DNA of 64,000 nucleotides, taken from positions 7,874,001 to 7,938,000 of the forward strand of contig NZ_CP109496.1 of NCBI RefSeq assembly GCF_036231355.1, read 5' to 3'. The translations under genes were made by a program, and so were the position numbers. The notes beneath the pieces were generated by a model that was given only the letters and a program-made list of their open reading frames with translations, ran no database searches and was not told the DNA's origin. Shown in pieces: positions 47,272 to 56,678 of the stretch. Origin of the DNA: Streptomyces sp. NBC_01431 (lineage in GTDB: Bacteria > Actinomycetota > Actinomycetes > Streptomycetales > Streptomycetaceae). Each line of letters starts with the position of its first letter. Within the stretch, counting starts at the first letter, position 1.

Positions 47272-48492
47272 ATGAAGCAGCTGCTGTTCCCGAACAACAT
47301 CCAGTTCTGGTACGAGACCCTGCGCTCGATGAGTCACATCGCCTACGGCGGGGCCGACTTCGGCGAGGTCGTGTCCACCGGCGAGCGCATCACCGAGGGC
47401 GACTACGCCAGCTGGTACACCGAGTGGCTGGCCACCGCGGACCGGGTGTCCGGCGAGGCCGAGAAGGCGCTGGCGGCCGGTCACCGGGTCAGTGCCCGGG
47501 ACGGGTTCCTGCGGGCGTCGAACTACTACCGCTCGGCGGAGTTCTTCCTGCACGGCCACCCCTGCGACCCGCGTCACGACCACGCCTACGACCGCAGCGT
47601 GGCCTGCTTCCGGGCGGCGGCCGCGCTGTTCACCCCGGTCATCGAGCCGGTCGAGATCCCGTACGAGGGCACCACCCTGCCGGGCTACCTGTACCGCGTC
47701 GACGACTCCGGGACCCCGCGGTCGACGCTGATCATGCACAACGGCTTCGACGGTACCGCGGAGGAGCTGCACTTCTTCGGGGCGATGGCCGGCGTCGAAC
47801 GCGGCTACACCGTGCTGGTCTTCGACGGCCCCGGCATGCCCGGTCCGCGCCACCACGAGGGCCTGGTCTTCCGCCCCGACTGGGAGAACGTCATCACCCC
47901 CGTCGTCGACTTCGCCGAGACCCTCCCGGACGTCGACAACAGCCGCATCGCGCTGCTGGGCATCAGCATGGGCGGCGTCCTCGCCCCCAGGGCCGCCGCG
48001 TTCGAGCACCGCCTGGCCGCGTTGATCGCCGTCGACGGCCTCTACGACCTCGGCCAGACCTCCGTCCGCAACATCCCCGGCACCCGTGAGGAGGCCGAGC
48101 GGCTCCTGCGCGCGCAATCCGCCCCGGACCTCGACGCCGCCCTCGAGCAGCTCATGGCCAAGGACCCGATCGCGCGCTGGGCGATCAACCACGGCATGTA
48201 CGTCATGGGCGTCGACACCCCCCGGGCCTTCAACGCCTCCTACCTCGACTACACCCTCGCCGGCGGCATCGCCGAGAAGATCCAGTGCCCCACCCTCGTC
48301 TGCGATGCCGAAGAGGACATGTTCTTCAAGGGCCAGCCCGAACAGCTCTACGACCACCTCACCTGCCCCAAGACCCTGATGGTGTTCACCGCCGAGGAAG
48401 GCGCCGGCGCCCACTGCCACCCCGGCGCCATGCGCCTGACCCAGGCCCGCATCTACGACTGGCTCGACGACACCCTCAAGGCGACCGCCTGA
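47272..48492 (+). CDS. Alpha/beta hydrolase (dipeptidyl-peptidase/FrsA-like, DUF1100 type)
   Basis: 406 residues from ATG 47272. The N-terminal helical lid (about 1-130: SMSHIAYGGADFGEVVSTGE, ARDGFLRASNYYRSAEFFLH) precedes an alpha/beta hydrolase core: LPGYLYRVDD, LIMHNGFDGTAEELHFFGAM, YTVLVFDGPGMPGPRHHEGL, nucleophile elbow LLGISMGGVLAPRAAA (Ser in G-I-S-M-G), acid CDAEEDMFFKGQPEQLYDHL, and His in AGAHCHPGAM. This lid-plus-core layout fits hydrolases such as 2,6-dihydropseudooxynicotine hydrolase, which cleave C-C or ester/amide bonds of aromatic substrates. First gene of an operon with UbiX and UbiD, so it may feed an aromatic acid to the decarboxylase. Confidence 0.85.
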   Translation: MKQLLFPNNIQFWYETLRSMSHIAYGGADFGEVVSTGERITEGDYASWYTEWLATADRVSGEAEKALAAGHRVSARDGFLRASNYYRSAEFFLHGHPCDPRHDHAYDRSVACFRAAAALFTPVIEPVEIPYEGTTLPGYLYRVDDSGTPRSTLIMHNGFDGTAEELHFFGAMAGVERGYTVLVFDGPGMPGPRHHEGLVFRPDWENVITPVVDFAETLPDVDNSRIALLGISMGGVLAPRAAAFEHRLAALIAVDGLYDLGQTSVRNIPGTREEAERLLRAQSAPDLDAALEQLMAKDPIARWAINHGMYVMGVDTPRAFNASYLDYTLAGGIAEKIQCPTLVCDAEEDMFFKGQPEQLYDHLTCPKTLMVFTAEEGAGAHCHPGAMRLTQARIYDWLDDTLKATA

Positions 48493-48571
48493 GGGGCTGA
48501 CGACCCGACACCGCGACGGGGCCCTGTCGCGGCCCATCCGTTGGCCGAAGAGAGCAATCAGGGAGACACAA

Positions 48572-49171
48572 GTGCGTCTGATCGTCGCAATGACGGGAGC
48601 GACCGGCTCCGTCCTGGGAGTCCGGCTCCTTCAGGAACTGCGTCGGCATCCCGACGTGGAGACGCACCTCGTGCTGACGCGCTGGGCGCGGGCCACGGTC
48701 GAACTGGAGACCGGGATGAGTACCCGCGACGTCGCCGCGTTGGCCGACGTCGTCCACTCTCCCGACGACCAGGGGGCGGCTATCGCTTCCGGCTCGTTCC
48801 CCGCCGACGCGATGGTGATCGTCCCGTGCAGCATGAAGACGCTCGCCGGGATACGCACCGGGTACGCCGACGGCCTGGTGGCCCGTGCCGCGGACGTCAC
48901 GCTCAAGGAGCGCCGCAAGCTCGTCCTCGTCCCCCGTGAGACTCCTCTGAGCGAGATCCACCTGGACAACATGCTCGCCCTCGCCCGCATGGGCGCCGCC
49001 ATCGTGCCGCCCATGCCCGCCTTCTACAACCATCCAGCCACCGTGGACGACATCGTCGACCACATCGTGGCCAGGATCTGCGACCAGTTCGCTATCGACT
49101 CCACACGGGCCCGGCGCTGGGAGGGCATGCGTGCCGCCGCCACGCACCCGCGGGCCCTCCAGACGAACTAG
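48572..49171 (+). CDS. UbiX-family flavin prenyltransferase
   Basis: 199 residues from GTG 48572 after GGGAGA. RLIVAMTGATGSVLGVRLLQ (FMN-binding loop), ASGSFPADAMVIVPCSMKTL, LAGIRTGYADGLVARAADV, RKLVLVPRETPLSEIHLDNM (dimethylallyl-phosphate-binding Arg/Glu region) and GAAIVPPMPAFYNHPATVDD are classic. The enzyme makes prenylated FMN, the cofactor of UbiD decarboxylases. Paired directly with a UbiD gene 16 bases downstream, as in vdcB/bsdB-type systems. Confidence 0.93.
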   Translation: MRLIVAMTGATGSVLGVRLLQELRRHPDVETHLVLTRWARATVELETGMSTRDVAALADVVHSPDDQGAAIASGSFPADAMVIVPCSMKTLAGIRTGYADGLVARAADVTLKERRKLVLVPRETPLSEIHLDNMLALARMGAAIVPPMPAFYNHPATVDDIVDHIVARICDQFAIDSTRARRWEGMRAAATHPRALQTN

Positions 49172-49187
49172 GGAAGGAACCACACCC

Positions 49188-50702
49188 ATGAACCCGCCCA
49201 AGGACCTACGTGCGCATCTCGCCGCACTCGACACCCTCGGCGACCTCAAGCGCGTGCGGCGCGAGGTGAGCTGGGACCTGGAAGCCGCGGCAATCACCCG
49301 ACTCTCCTACGAGCGCACCGCTCCCGCGCCGTTCTTCGAGAACGTCAGCGGGGCGGAGCCCGGCTTCCGCCTGATGGGCGCACCCGCCTCGCTGAGCTCC
49401 GTGCCCGGCAAGCCGCTCGCCCGTGTCGCGCTCTCCCTGGGGCTGCCCCCGGACCTGACTGCCGCGCAGCTCGTGGACACGCTGGCGGCGACCCGGGATC
49501 TGCCTGCGGTGCCGCCCAGGCTCGTGTCCCGCGACGGGGCCCCCTGCAAGCAGAACATCCTCCTCGGTCAGGACGCGACGCTGGATCGCTTCCCGGTACC
49601 TCGCGTCCACGAGCAGGACGGCGGCCGATACCTCAACACCTGGGGGATCATCGTCGCGCGCACCCCGGACGGCTCGTGGACCAACTGGTCGATAGCCCGC
49701 ATCATGATGATCGACGGCAAGCGCATGACCGGCCTGGTCATCCCGCCCCAGCACATCGGTCTCATCTGGCAGGAATGGGTGAAGATCGGCAAGCCCATGC
49801 CCTACGCACTCGTCCAGGGCGGCGATCCGGCGATCCCCTTCGTCGGTGGCATCCCGCTCCCCGACGGTGTCGACGAAGCCGGCTTCATCGGCGCCCTGCA
49901 CGGCGAGGCCGTCGAGGTCGTGAAGTGCGAGCTGTCGGACCTCGCAGTGCCCGCCAGTGCGGAAGTCGTCATCGAAGGGCACCTGTCCGTGGAACGCTCC
50001 GCCATCGAGGGACCCTTCGGGGAGTTCGCCGGATACGTCCCCGACGAAGCCTCCCGTCAGCCGGTCTACACCGTCGAGTGCATCACCCACCGCGATGCCC
50101 CGATCTGGCCGATCGTCGCCGAGGGCCGCCCGGTGGACGAGTTCCACACCGTCACCGGCGTCGGTATCGCCGCCGATGTCCTGCATGACCTGCGCGCCGC
50201 CGGCCTGCCGATCACCACGGCCTGGTCCCCCCTGCGCGCGGCCTCCCACTGGCTGGTGCTCACCGTCCCGGCGAGCTGGCGGGAACTCCTCCCGGACACC
50301 GACTCCCAGGAGTTCGTCCACCGCATCGGCGAGGTCATGGCCGCAGGGACCCGGACCGGAAGGCTCCATGCCCGGGTCTTCGTCCTCGACGACGACATCG
50401 ACCCCGCCGACGACACCGACCTGACGTGGGCCCTGGCCACCCGCATCCACCCCACCGACCGCGCCGAGACGTGGAACGGCCCGATCCACCCCCTGATGAA
50501 CTGCTACCACCACCATGAGAGGGCCACCATGACCGGGCCGGTCGTCCTCCACGACGGACTCCAGCCCGCCCCCGGCCAGGGACGCGCACCGCACAGCTCG
50601 TTCGCCGAGGCCTACCCGGCCCACATCCGCCAGCTCGTCCTCGACCACTGGGACGAGGACGGGTCTGTCCAGTCCACGGCCCTGGCTCACATCCGGTGGT
50701 AA
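49188..50702 (+). CDS. UbiD-family prenyl-FMN-dependent decarboxylase
   Basis: 504 residues from ATG 49188. Family blocks: FENVSGAEPGFRLMGAPASL, DLPAVPPRLVSRDGAPCKQN, NWSIARIMMIDGKRMTGLVI with PPQHIGLIW (prFMN/metal region), IEGPFGEFAGYVP (catalytic Glu), and VDEFHTVTGVGIAADVLHD. The closest types are hydroxyarylic-acid (vanillate/4-hydroxybenzoate/gallate) decarboxylases of the VdcC/BsdC group. The small VdcD subunit is not seen here. Under the TetR operator with the hydrolase and UbiX; substrate likely a phenolic or other aromatic acid (inference). Confidence 0.93.
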   Translation: MNPPKDLRAHLAALDTLGDLKRVRREVSWDLEAAAITRLSYERTAPAPFFENVSGAEPGFRLMGAPASLSSVPGKPLARVALSLGLPPDLTAAQLVDTLAATRDLPAVPPRLVSRDGAPCKQNILLGQDATLDRFPVPRVHEQDGGRYLNTWGIIVARTPDGSWTNWSIARIMMIDGKRMTGLVIPPQHIGLIWQEWVKIGKPMPYALVQGGDPAIPFVGGIPLPDGVDEAGFIGALHGEAVEVVKCELSDLAVPASAEVVIEGHLSVERSAIEGPFGEFAGYVPDEASRQPVYTVECITHRDAPIWPIVAEGRPVDEFHTVTGVGIAADVLHDLRAAGLPITTAWSPLRAASHWLVLTVPASWRELLPDTDSQEFVHRIGEVMAAGTRTGRLHARVFVLDDDIDPADDTDLTWALATRIHPTDRAETWNGPIHPLMNCYHHHERATMTGPVVLHDGLQPAPGQGRAPHSSFAEAYPAHIRQLVLDHWDEDGSVQSTALAHIRW

Positions 50703-50716
50703 CGGAGCGTTAGTGG

Positions 50717-50750
50717 GCTCGTTGATATCGAGTGCGAGATATCAACGAGC
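50717..50750. terminator. Hairpin after UbiD, overlapping the ISL3 start
   Basis: GCTCGTTGATATC (50717-50729) pairs with GATATCAACGAGC (50738-50750), loop of 8. The GTG start of the ISL3-type transposase (50732) is in the loop. It can stop UbiD transcripts and shield the transposase from read-through. Confidence 0.7.
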
Positions 50751-51303
50751 TTGTGGCTACGCTGTTTTCGGGGCTGGGTTCCCTGGTTGTCGAGGATGTG
50801 GTCGACGAGGGCGAGCGGATCTGGGTCCGGGCGCGGACGCCCGAGGGCCCGGCTGTGTGCCCGGGGTGTGGGGCTGAGACGGCCCGGGTGCATGGCTACC
50901 ACCTGCGGAACGTGGCCGACATTCCACTCGATGGGCGGCGGATGGTGGTCCGTGTGCGGGTGCGGCGTCTGGTGTGTCCCACGCATGGCTGCCGTCACAC
51001 CTTCCGCGAGCAGGCGCCGGGGGTGCTGGAGCGATATCGGCGCCGGACAGCCCGTCTGACCAGGCAAGTTAAGGCCGTGGTCAAAGAGTTGGCGGGCCGG
51101 GGCGGAGCACGCTTGCTGGCGATACTCGCGGTGGGCATGTCTCGTCACACGGCCCTGCGCGTGCTGCTGGGTATCCCGCTGCCACCGGACGGGTGCCCCG
51201 CGTGATCGGTGTCGACGACTTCGCTCTGCGCCGGCGCCACCGCTATGCCACCGTGGTGATCGATGCCGAGACACATGAACGATTGAACCGCCCCGGGTCT
51301 TGA
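50732..51303 (+). pseudogene. ISL3-family transposase, truncated and frameshifted
   Basis: N-terminus MRDINELVATLFSGLG, zinc-binding CPGCGAETARVHGYHLRNVA and CPTHGCRHTF, then a helix-rich segment (RQVKAVVKELAGRGGARLLA). The frame shifts near 51185 and goes on as VPRVIGVDDFALRRRHRYAT and VVIDAETHERL, the start of the DDE domain (first Asp in GVDD), then ends NRPGS-stop at 51301. About 230 further residues are lost at the join to an IS3 fragment. Confidence 0.85.
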
Positions 51304-51319
51304 TGGAGATCATCAAGAG

Positions 51320-51475
51320 CCGGAAGGATGCCGATCATGGGCTGCTCCCCGTAAATACCCCGACGAACTGCGTGAACGCGCGACGCGTCTGGCGGTCGAG
51401 GCCCGTAAGGACCCGGCTGGCCGTGCTGGTGCGATCAAGCGGATCGCCGACCAACTGGACGTGCATCCCGAGGCA
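51320..51475 (+). pseudogene. IS3-family OrfA, N-terminal remnant
   Basis: Reads RKYPDELRERATRLAVEARK, GRAGAIKRIADQLDVHPE, the HTH of IS3/IS51-type OrfA (usually MPRKYPDELRERA..). It stops at the join with the M20 peptidase remnant. An out-of-frame ATG just upstream indicates a small lesion at the start. Confidence 0.7.
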
Positions 51476-51975
51476 ACGGCAGTCTTGGCCCGCACCGCCA
51501 GGCCCAGCGAGGCGGCGGCATCCATCAGCGCGGCGGCGGGCTGCTCGTGCGACCGCAACTGGAAGGGCGGCCAGCTGGGCGATGGGTGTGATGCGCGTGG
51601 GTGCGGGGCCGGGCAGCTCGGCATCGAGCTCGGCGGCGGCCTTGCGGACCAGCGTCTCGGCGTCGTGGGCACCGAAGGCCGGGGTCGTGCGCACGTCGAC
51701 GTTCAGGTCACAGCGGTCCGCTGCCACGGAAAATCCCTCGCCCCCATGGATGGCGGTGAGTGACAGCTTCGGCGGAAGCCCGAACGCCGCGTCCGCCGCC
51801 GGTGCGCCGGGCAGGTCGGCCATGCCGAGGAACTGGACAAGACGCGCGGCGCGGGAGACGGCGCCCAGAACGCTTCGGCTGGAGCCGGAGTGCCCGGAGT
51901 CGGCGGACACCGTGAGGGTTGCGCGCCACAGGCCCCGGCCCCCGACGACGGCATCGTCCATACCGGGGTAGCCGA
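51476..51975 (-). pseudogene. M20-family peptidase, internal remnant
   Basis: Minus strand: WRATLTVSADSGHSGSSRSV, RAARLVQFLGMADLPG, GLPPKLSLTAIHGGEGFSVA, CDLNVDVRTTPAFGAHDAET, then, after a one-base insertion near 51575, SPSWPPFQLRSHEQPAAALM and AASLGLAVRAKTA. This is the dimerisation ('lid') domain of M20 metallopeptidases/deacylases. Metal-binding parts on either side are missing. Just upstream a further minus-strand tail (VKVLGLDTRLAPKDAAEPVR, stop near 51980) belongs to some other lost gene. Confidence 0.7.
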
Positions 51976-52137
51976 TCACTGGGGGTCGGCGGAGGCAAAG
52001 GCAGCCATAGCCTCGCGCACGGGTTCGGCAGCGTCTTTCGGTGCCAGGCGAGTGTCCAGGCCCAGCACCTTGACGCCCGGCCCGGGTGGGGTGCCCCGGC
52101 GGCACCGGGGGTCCCGGCGGTGGCGTCAGGCGGGACG

Positions 52138-54888
52138 TCAGAGGAGTTCGTCGTCGGGGAAGAGGTCGAGCAGCGCTTTGCCGTCCAGGTCCGGTGGCGG
52201 GGCCCCTTCGTCGGACAGGAGCTGCTCCGCCCAGATGATCTTTCCTTCGGCGGTGTAGCGGGTGCCCCAGCGCTCGGAGGTCCGGGCGACCAGGAACAGC
52301 CCGCGGCCTCCTTCGTCCGTCGTGGCCGCGTACCGCAGGTGGGGCGATGTGCTGCTGCCGTCGGTCACTTCGCAGGTCAGGCCCTGGTCGTGCAGCAGCC
52401 GTACCCTGATCGGCGGGGAGCCGTAGCGGATTGCGTTGGTGAGCAGCTCGCTCAGGATCAGTTCCGTACCGAACTCCAGGTCCGCAAGACCCCATTCCCT
52501 GAGCTTCGCGGCAGCCGCGGCCCGCATCCCGGCGACGGCGCTGGGGACGGGCGGCACGTCCCATTCCGCGACCCGGTCGGGTCCCAGGGCCCGGGTACGG
52601 GCGACCAGCAGCGCCACGTCGTCCTTCGCGCGGCCGGGCAGCAGCGCGCCGAGCACGTCGTGGCAGGTCTGCTCCGGTGTGCGGTCGGTACGGGAGAGCG
52701 CCTGGCGCAGCAGTTCCATGCCGGCGTCGATGTCCCGGGTGCGGTCCTCGATCAGCCCGTCGGTGTAGAAGACGAGCCGGCTGCCCTCCTCGATGTCCAT
52801 TTCCATGGTCTCGAACGGCATGATGCCGAGCCCGAGTGGCGGTCCGGCCGGGATGTCGGGGAACTCGACGCTCCCGTCGGGGCGGACCACGGCGGGCGGC
52901 GGATGCCCGGCGCGGGCGAAGCAGCAGCGGCGGGTGACCGGGTTGTAGACCGCGTACAAGCAGGTGGCCCCGGTCATCGCCGAGCCCTCCAGCCCGCCTG
53001 CGGCACCCGCCTCGTCCTGGTCGATACGACTCACCAGTTCGTCGAGGTGGCTGAGGAGTTCGTCGGGCGGCTGGTCCAGCGTGGAGAAGTTGTGCACCGC
53101 GGTGCGCAGGCGCCCCATCGTCGCCGCCGCGTGCAGGCCGTGGCCGACGACGTCGCCGACGACCAGGGCCACGCGGCTGCCCGGCAGCGGGATCACGTCG
53201 AACCAGTCGCCGCCCACCCCGGACTGCGCGGGCAGGTAGCGGTGTGCCACCTCGACGGCGCTGTGCCGGGGCAGTGCCCGCGGCAGCAGGCTGCGCTGGA
53301 GTGTCACGGCCAGGGCGTGCTCGCGGGTGTAGCGGCGGGCGTTGTCCACGGACACCGCGGCGCGGGCGACCAGTTCCTCGGCCAGGGAGAGGTCGTCCTC
53401 GTCGAAGGGCTCGGGCTTCTCCGAGCGCCAGAAGTTGGCCACCCCCAGCACGGCCCCGCGGGCCTGGAGGGGGACGGTGATGAGCGAGTGGATGCCGTAG
53501 CCGATGATGTCTTCCGTACGCTCCGGGTCCTGCGCCTGCCAGCCCGGCGCCCGCGACAGGTCCGGCACCAGCTCGGCGTGCCCGCTGCCGAACCCGCGGG
53601 CCTGCGGGGTCGACGGAAGGAACTCGATCAGCTGGCCGCACTCGTACAGCGGGTGGTCGTCGCGGATACCGCTGACGGCGGTCCGGCGCATCTCCGAGCT
53701 CGTGGGGTTGGGCTCCTCCCCGCCCAGCACCGGGTCGGGCAGGTCGACGGTCACGAAGTCGGCGAAGGCGGGCACCGCGACCTCGGCCAGTTCCTCGGCC
53801 GTGCGTCTGACGTCCAGCGTGGTACCGATGCCGACCCCCGCGTCGTACAGCAGCCGCAGCCGCTCGCGCGCCACCTCGGCCCGGCCCGTGAGCGCCCGCA
53901 GCTCCGTGGAGTCGCGGATGGTAGCGACAGTCCCCATCGGGCCCCCGGGGCCGTCGGTGGGCCGCTGGTTCACCACCAGCAGCCGGTCCCCGGTCGCATG
54001 GACCTCGTCGGTGGCCTCCCGGCCGGACGCCAGCAGCTCGGCTGTGGCGGGATCGAGTCCTTCCAGCTCCGCGACCGGGCGGCCCTCGGAGTCGGGGGCC
54101 AGTCCCAGCAGCCGCCGGGCCTCGTCGTTGGCGAGCAGCACCGTCCCGTCGCCCGCGACGATGACGACGCCTTCCCGCACGGCATGCAAAACCGCGTCGT
54201 GGTGCTCGTACATGCGGGTCATCTCCGCCGGGCCGAGCCCGTGGGTCTGGCGCCTGAGGCGTCTGGTGGCCAGCGCGGTGCCGCCGGTGGCCAACGCGAG
54301 GCCCACCGCGCCCGTGCCCAGGATGACGATCAGCTGGTGGTTGGTCTCGCTGCTCACATTGCGGACCTTGAGACCGGCCGAGACCAGGCCCACCACCCTG
54401 CCGCCCGGTGCGGTCACCGGCACCACCGCCTGCACCTCGCGGCCCAGGGGTCCCTGCACGCTCTCGACGAGGACCTTGCCCGCCAGGGACGGTCCGATGG
54501 TGCCCACGAAACGCTTCCCGATCCGATCCGGCAGCGGATGCGTGTAGCGGATGCCCTTGGTGTCCATCACCACGATGAAGTCCACGTGCGCCGCCCTGCG
54601 GGTCTCCTCGGTGATCGGCTGGAGCACCTTGGAGGGATGGGGTGAATTCATGGCCGCGATGAGCCCCGGCGAGTGGGCGAACGTCTCCGCGACGGCGACC
54701 GAGCGGTTCTTGGCCTCGTTGTCGAGATCGCGCCGGGTCTGCAGCGCGAGCGCCAGAATCGCGCCGATGACGAGCAGGACGACGACTGCCACCTGGAGGA
54801 TGAAGACCTGCCCGGCGACACTTCTGGGGCGCTTGGGGAGCAGCGACCGAACCGACACGCCCCGTAGTCGGCCGAAACGCCTGATCAC
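52138..54888 (-). CDS. Sensor protein with PAS, GAF, SpoIIE phosphatase and RsbW-type ATPase domains
   Basis: About 916 residues from GTG 54888 (open to 54939). First membrane helix (VFILQVAVVVLLVIGAILAL, about 25), an extracytoplasmic CitA/DcuS-like sensor (about 45-185, with FIVVMDTKGIRYTHPLPD and VVGLVSAGLKV), second helix (LIVILGTGAVGLALATGGTA), PAS (VREGVVIVAGDGTVLLANDE), GAF (about 370-545), SpoIIE/PP2C phosphatase (VGGDWFDVIPLPG, VVGDVVGHGLHAAATMGRLR, FYTDGLIEDRTRDI, KDDVALLVART) and a C-terminal HATPase (LSELLTNAIRYGS, GRGLFLVART). Such proteins act in partner-switching control of sigma factors by dephosphorylating and phosphorylating anti-anti-sigma proteins. No cognate antagonist gene is adjacent. 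Confidence 0.92.
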   Translation of the reverse strand: MIRRFGRLRGVSVRSLLPKRPRSVAGQVFILQVAVVVLLVIGAILALALQTRRDLDNEAKNRSVAVAETFAHSPGLIAAMNSPHPSKVLQPITEETRRAAHVDFIVVMDTKGIRYTHPLPDRIGKRFVGTIGPSLAGKVLVESVQGPLGREVQAVVPVTAPGGRVVGLVSAGLKVRNVSSETNHQLIVILGTGAVGLALATGGTALATRRLRRQTHGLGPAEMTRMYEHHDAVLHAVREGVVIVAGDGTVLLANDEARRLLGLAPDSEGRPVAELEGLDPATAELLASGREATDEVHATGDRLLVVNQRPTDGPGGPMGTVATIRDSTELRALTGRAEVARERLRLLYDAGVGIGTTLDVRRTAEELAEVAVPAFADFVTVDLPDPVLGGEEPNPTSSEMRRTAVSGIRDDHPLYECGQLIEFLPSTPQARGFGSGHAELVPDLSRAPGWQAQDPERTEDIIGYGIHSLITVPLQARGAVLGVANFWRSEKPEPFDEDDLSLAEELVARAAVSVDNARRYTREHALAVTLQRSLLPRALPRHSAVEVAHRYLPAQSGVGGDWFDVIPLPGSRVALVVGDVVGHGLHAAATMGRLRTAVHNFSTLDQPPDELLSHLDELVSRIDQDEAGAAGGLEGSAMTGATCLYAVYNPVTRRCCFARAGHPPPAVVRPDGSVEFPDIPAGPPLGLGIMPFETMEMDIEEGSRLVFYTDGLIEDRTRDIDAGMELLRQALSRTDRTPEQTCHDVLGALLPGRAKDDVALLVARTRALGPDRVAEWDVPPVPSAVAGMRAAAAAKLREWGLADLEFGTELILSELLTNAIRYGSPPIRVRLLHDQGLTCEVTDGSSTSPHLRYAATTDEGGRGLFLVARTSERWGTRYTAEGKIIWAEQLLSDEGAPPPDLDGKALLDLFPDDELL

Positions 54889-55310
54889 ACACTCTTTTCT
54901 ACACCCCTGTCCGCCCTGTCCGCCGGGCGAGCCATACACGTGACTCCGGCCCCGGTACTGGTAGGAGCCGGCGATCGAGTAGTCGGTGTTCCCTGTTTAC
55001 GACCGTCGACGTGGACAGGGGCAGCCGTTCGGCCAGAGAAGCGTGAGGTCAGGGCCGCCGAGACCACAATGGAGAGCACGAACGAAGAAGGGCCCCACCG
55101 CCGGTGGGTGGGGCTTTTGAACGGTGCTGTACGGAGGTGAATGCAACCAGAACTGCAACCACGGACGTGGCAGCCGTGGCCCGTCGCCATCCGGGTGCAA
55201 GGACGTGAACTGGGCTATTGGCGCTCTTCCATGATTCTCTGGGCTGCCCCGCAGGTCCACGTCGCCGGCGACTCCATGGGTGGGTGCTTGATGAGGTCGA
55301 ACCGGTCCGG
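54889..55310. other. Intergenic region with a terminator
   Basis: About 420 bases without a convincing gene. It contains a hairpin terminator (55092-55118) and a short direct repeat, TGCAACCAGAACTGCAACCA at 55141-55160 (two TGCAACCA/TGCAACC units). Short open frames here have no family match. Confidence 0.45.
55092..55118 (+). terminator. Intrinsic terminator
   Basis: GCCCCACC (55092-55099) and GGTGGGGC (55107-55114) followed by TTTT: a standard rho-independent terminator on the plus strand. The transcript it ends is not identified. Confidence 0.65.
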
Positions 55311-55556
55311 ATGGCTGACGAGTATGGCGTGCACCGACCCACTTTTCGGTTCGCGTCAGTGCCCCGGCCCCGGCCCCGGCCGGCCGCTCCGCCACAACCA
55401 AGCGCCCGTTCCGCCCCGCGTCCCGAGCCCGTTTGGGACGCCAACCTCCCCGTCCGCGAACACGACCGCCTGAACGCCGCCGCCGTCGAAGCCGCCCGAG
55501 TCCTGCACAACGTCGTCGCCCACCTGCGGCACACCGACGGCAACCGCCGCTGGGCC

Positions 55557-56678
55557 CTAGTGTCCTGCGCCGGAGATCCGTTGGCAGTAGCGGGCGAGGG
55601 AGTCGAGGATTTCTGCGGCGGTTTTGGTCCAGATGAACGGCTTGGGGTTGGTGTTCCACTCCTTGACCCATGTGCGGATGTGGGCTTCTAGGGTTTGCAC
55701 GTTGTGGTGTGTGCCTCGGCGGATCTTCTGGTCGGTGAGGAAGCCGAACCACCGCTCGACCTGGTTGAGCCAGGATGAGTAGGTCGGGGTGAAGTGCAGG
55801 TGGAACCTGGGGTGTCTGCCCAGCCATGCTCTGATCGTGGGGGTCTTGTGGGTGCCGTAGTTGTCGACGATGAGATGGACCGCCAGGTGGGCAGGGACTG
55901 TCTTGTCGATCCGGATCAGGAACTTCTTGAACTCCAGGACCCGGTGGCGTCGGTGCAGGGCGGTGATGACTTCACCGGTGGCGACGTCGAACGCGGCGAA
56001 CAGGGTGGTCAGCCCGTTGCGCACATAGTCATGGGTGCGTCGCTCGGGCATGCCCGGCATCATCGGCAGTACGGGCTGGGACCGGCCCAGGGCCTGGATC
56101 TGGGACTTCTCGTCCACCGAGAGAACCACCGCGCCCTCGGGCGGGTTGAAGTACAGGCCGACGACATCGTGGACCTTCTCCACGAACAACGGATCCGTCG
56201 ACAGTTTGAAGGTGTCCGTCAGATGGGGCTTGAGCTGGAACCTCCGCCAGATCCGGCCGACGGTCGACTTCGACAGCCCGCTGCGGTCCGCCATCGAAGA
56301 ACGCGACCAGTGGGTCGCGTTCTTCGGGATTTCCTCCAGGGTCGCCACCACCACGGCTTCCACCGCATCGATACCGATGACGGGCGGCCGGCCCGGCCGG
56401 GGCTCATCCACCAGCCCGTCCAGATGCTGAGCCAGGAACCGGCGCCGCCACTTGCGGACCGTGTCCGCAGCCACCCCCAGGTTCCGGGCCACCTCCACGA
56501 TCGGCGGCACTTGCGGGCCCGCACACGCCAGCACGATCCGCGCCCGCAGAGCAAGTGACTGCGCCGACTTCGCACGGCGGGTCCACCGCTCGAGCACCGC
56601 ACGCTCGTCCTCGGCCAGGAGTAACGGCTCCAGCTTCGGACCCCGACGAGGAACTGACGCACCAGCAGCAGAAGTCAC
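55557..56678 (-). CDS. IS630-family transposase
   Basis: 373 residues from ATG 56678. N-terminal HTHs (RARIVLACAGPQVPPIVEVA, NLGVAADTVRKWRRRFLAQH, DRSGLSKSTVGRIWRRF) and DDE core: first Asp in VVLSVDEKSQIQALGR, second Asp in VHLIVDNYGTHKTPTIRAWL, acidic third residue in SWLNQVERWFGFLTDQKI. All catalytic residues are present. The stop codon TAG is completed by the TA target dinucleotide, a compact feature of this copy. Looks active. Confidence 0.95.
   Translation of the reverse strand: MTSAAGASVPRRGPKLEPLLLAEDERAVLERWTRRAKSAQSLALRARIVLACAGPQVPPIVEVARNLGVAADTVRKWRRRFLAQHLDGLVDEPRPGRPPVIGIDAVEAVVVATLEEIPKNATHWSRSSMADRSGLSKSTVGRIWRRFQLKPHLTDTFKLSTDPLFVEKVHDVVGLYFNPPEGAVVLSVDEKSQIQALGRSQPVLPMMPGMPERRTHDYVRNGLTTLFAAFDVATGEVITALHRRHRVLEFKKFLIRIDKTVPAHLAVHLIVDNYGTHKTPTIRAWLGRHPRFHLHFTPTYSSWLNQVERWFGFLTDQKIRRGTHHNVQTLEAHIRTWVKEWNTNPKPFIWTKTAAEILDSLARYCQRISGAGH

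Noticed and set aside
51919..54645. A 908-codon plus-strand open frame opposite the SpoIIE-type gene
   Set aside because: Antisense shadow; the minus strand contains PAS, GAF, phosphatase and ATPase motifs in order.
55141..55160. TGCAACC direct repeat considered as an attachment site
   Set aside because: Very short, no tRNA gene or integrase recognised nearby, and no second copy elsewhere in the window.
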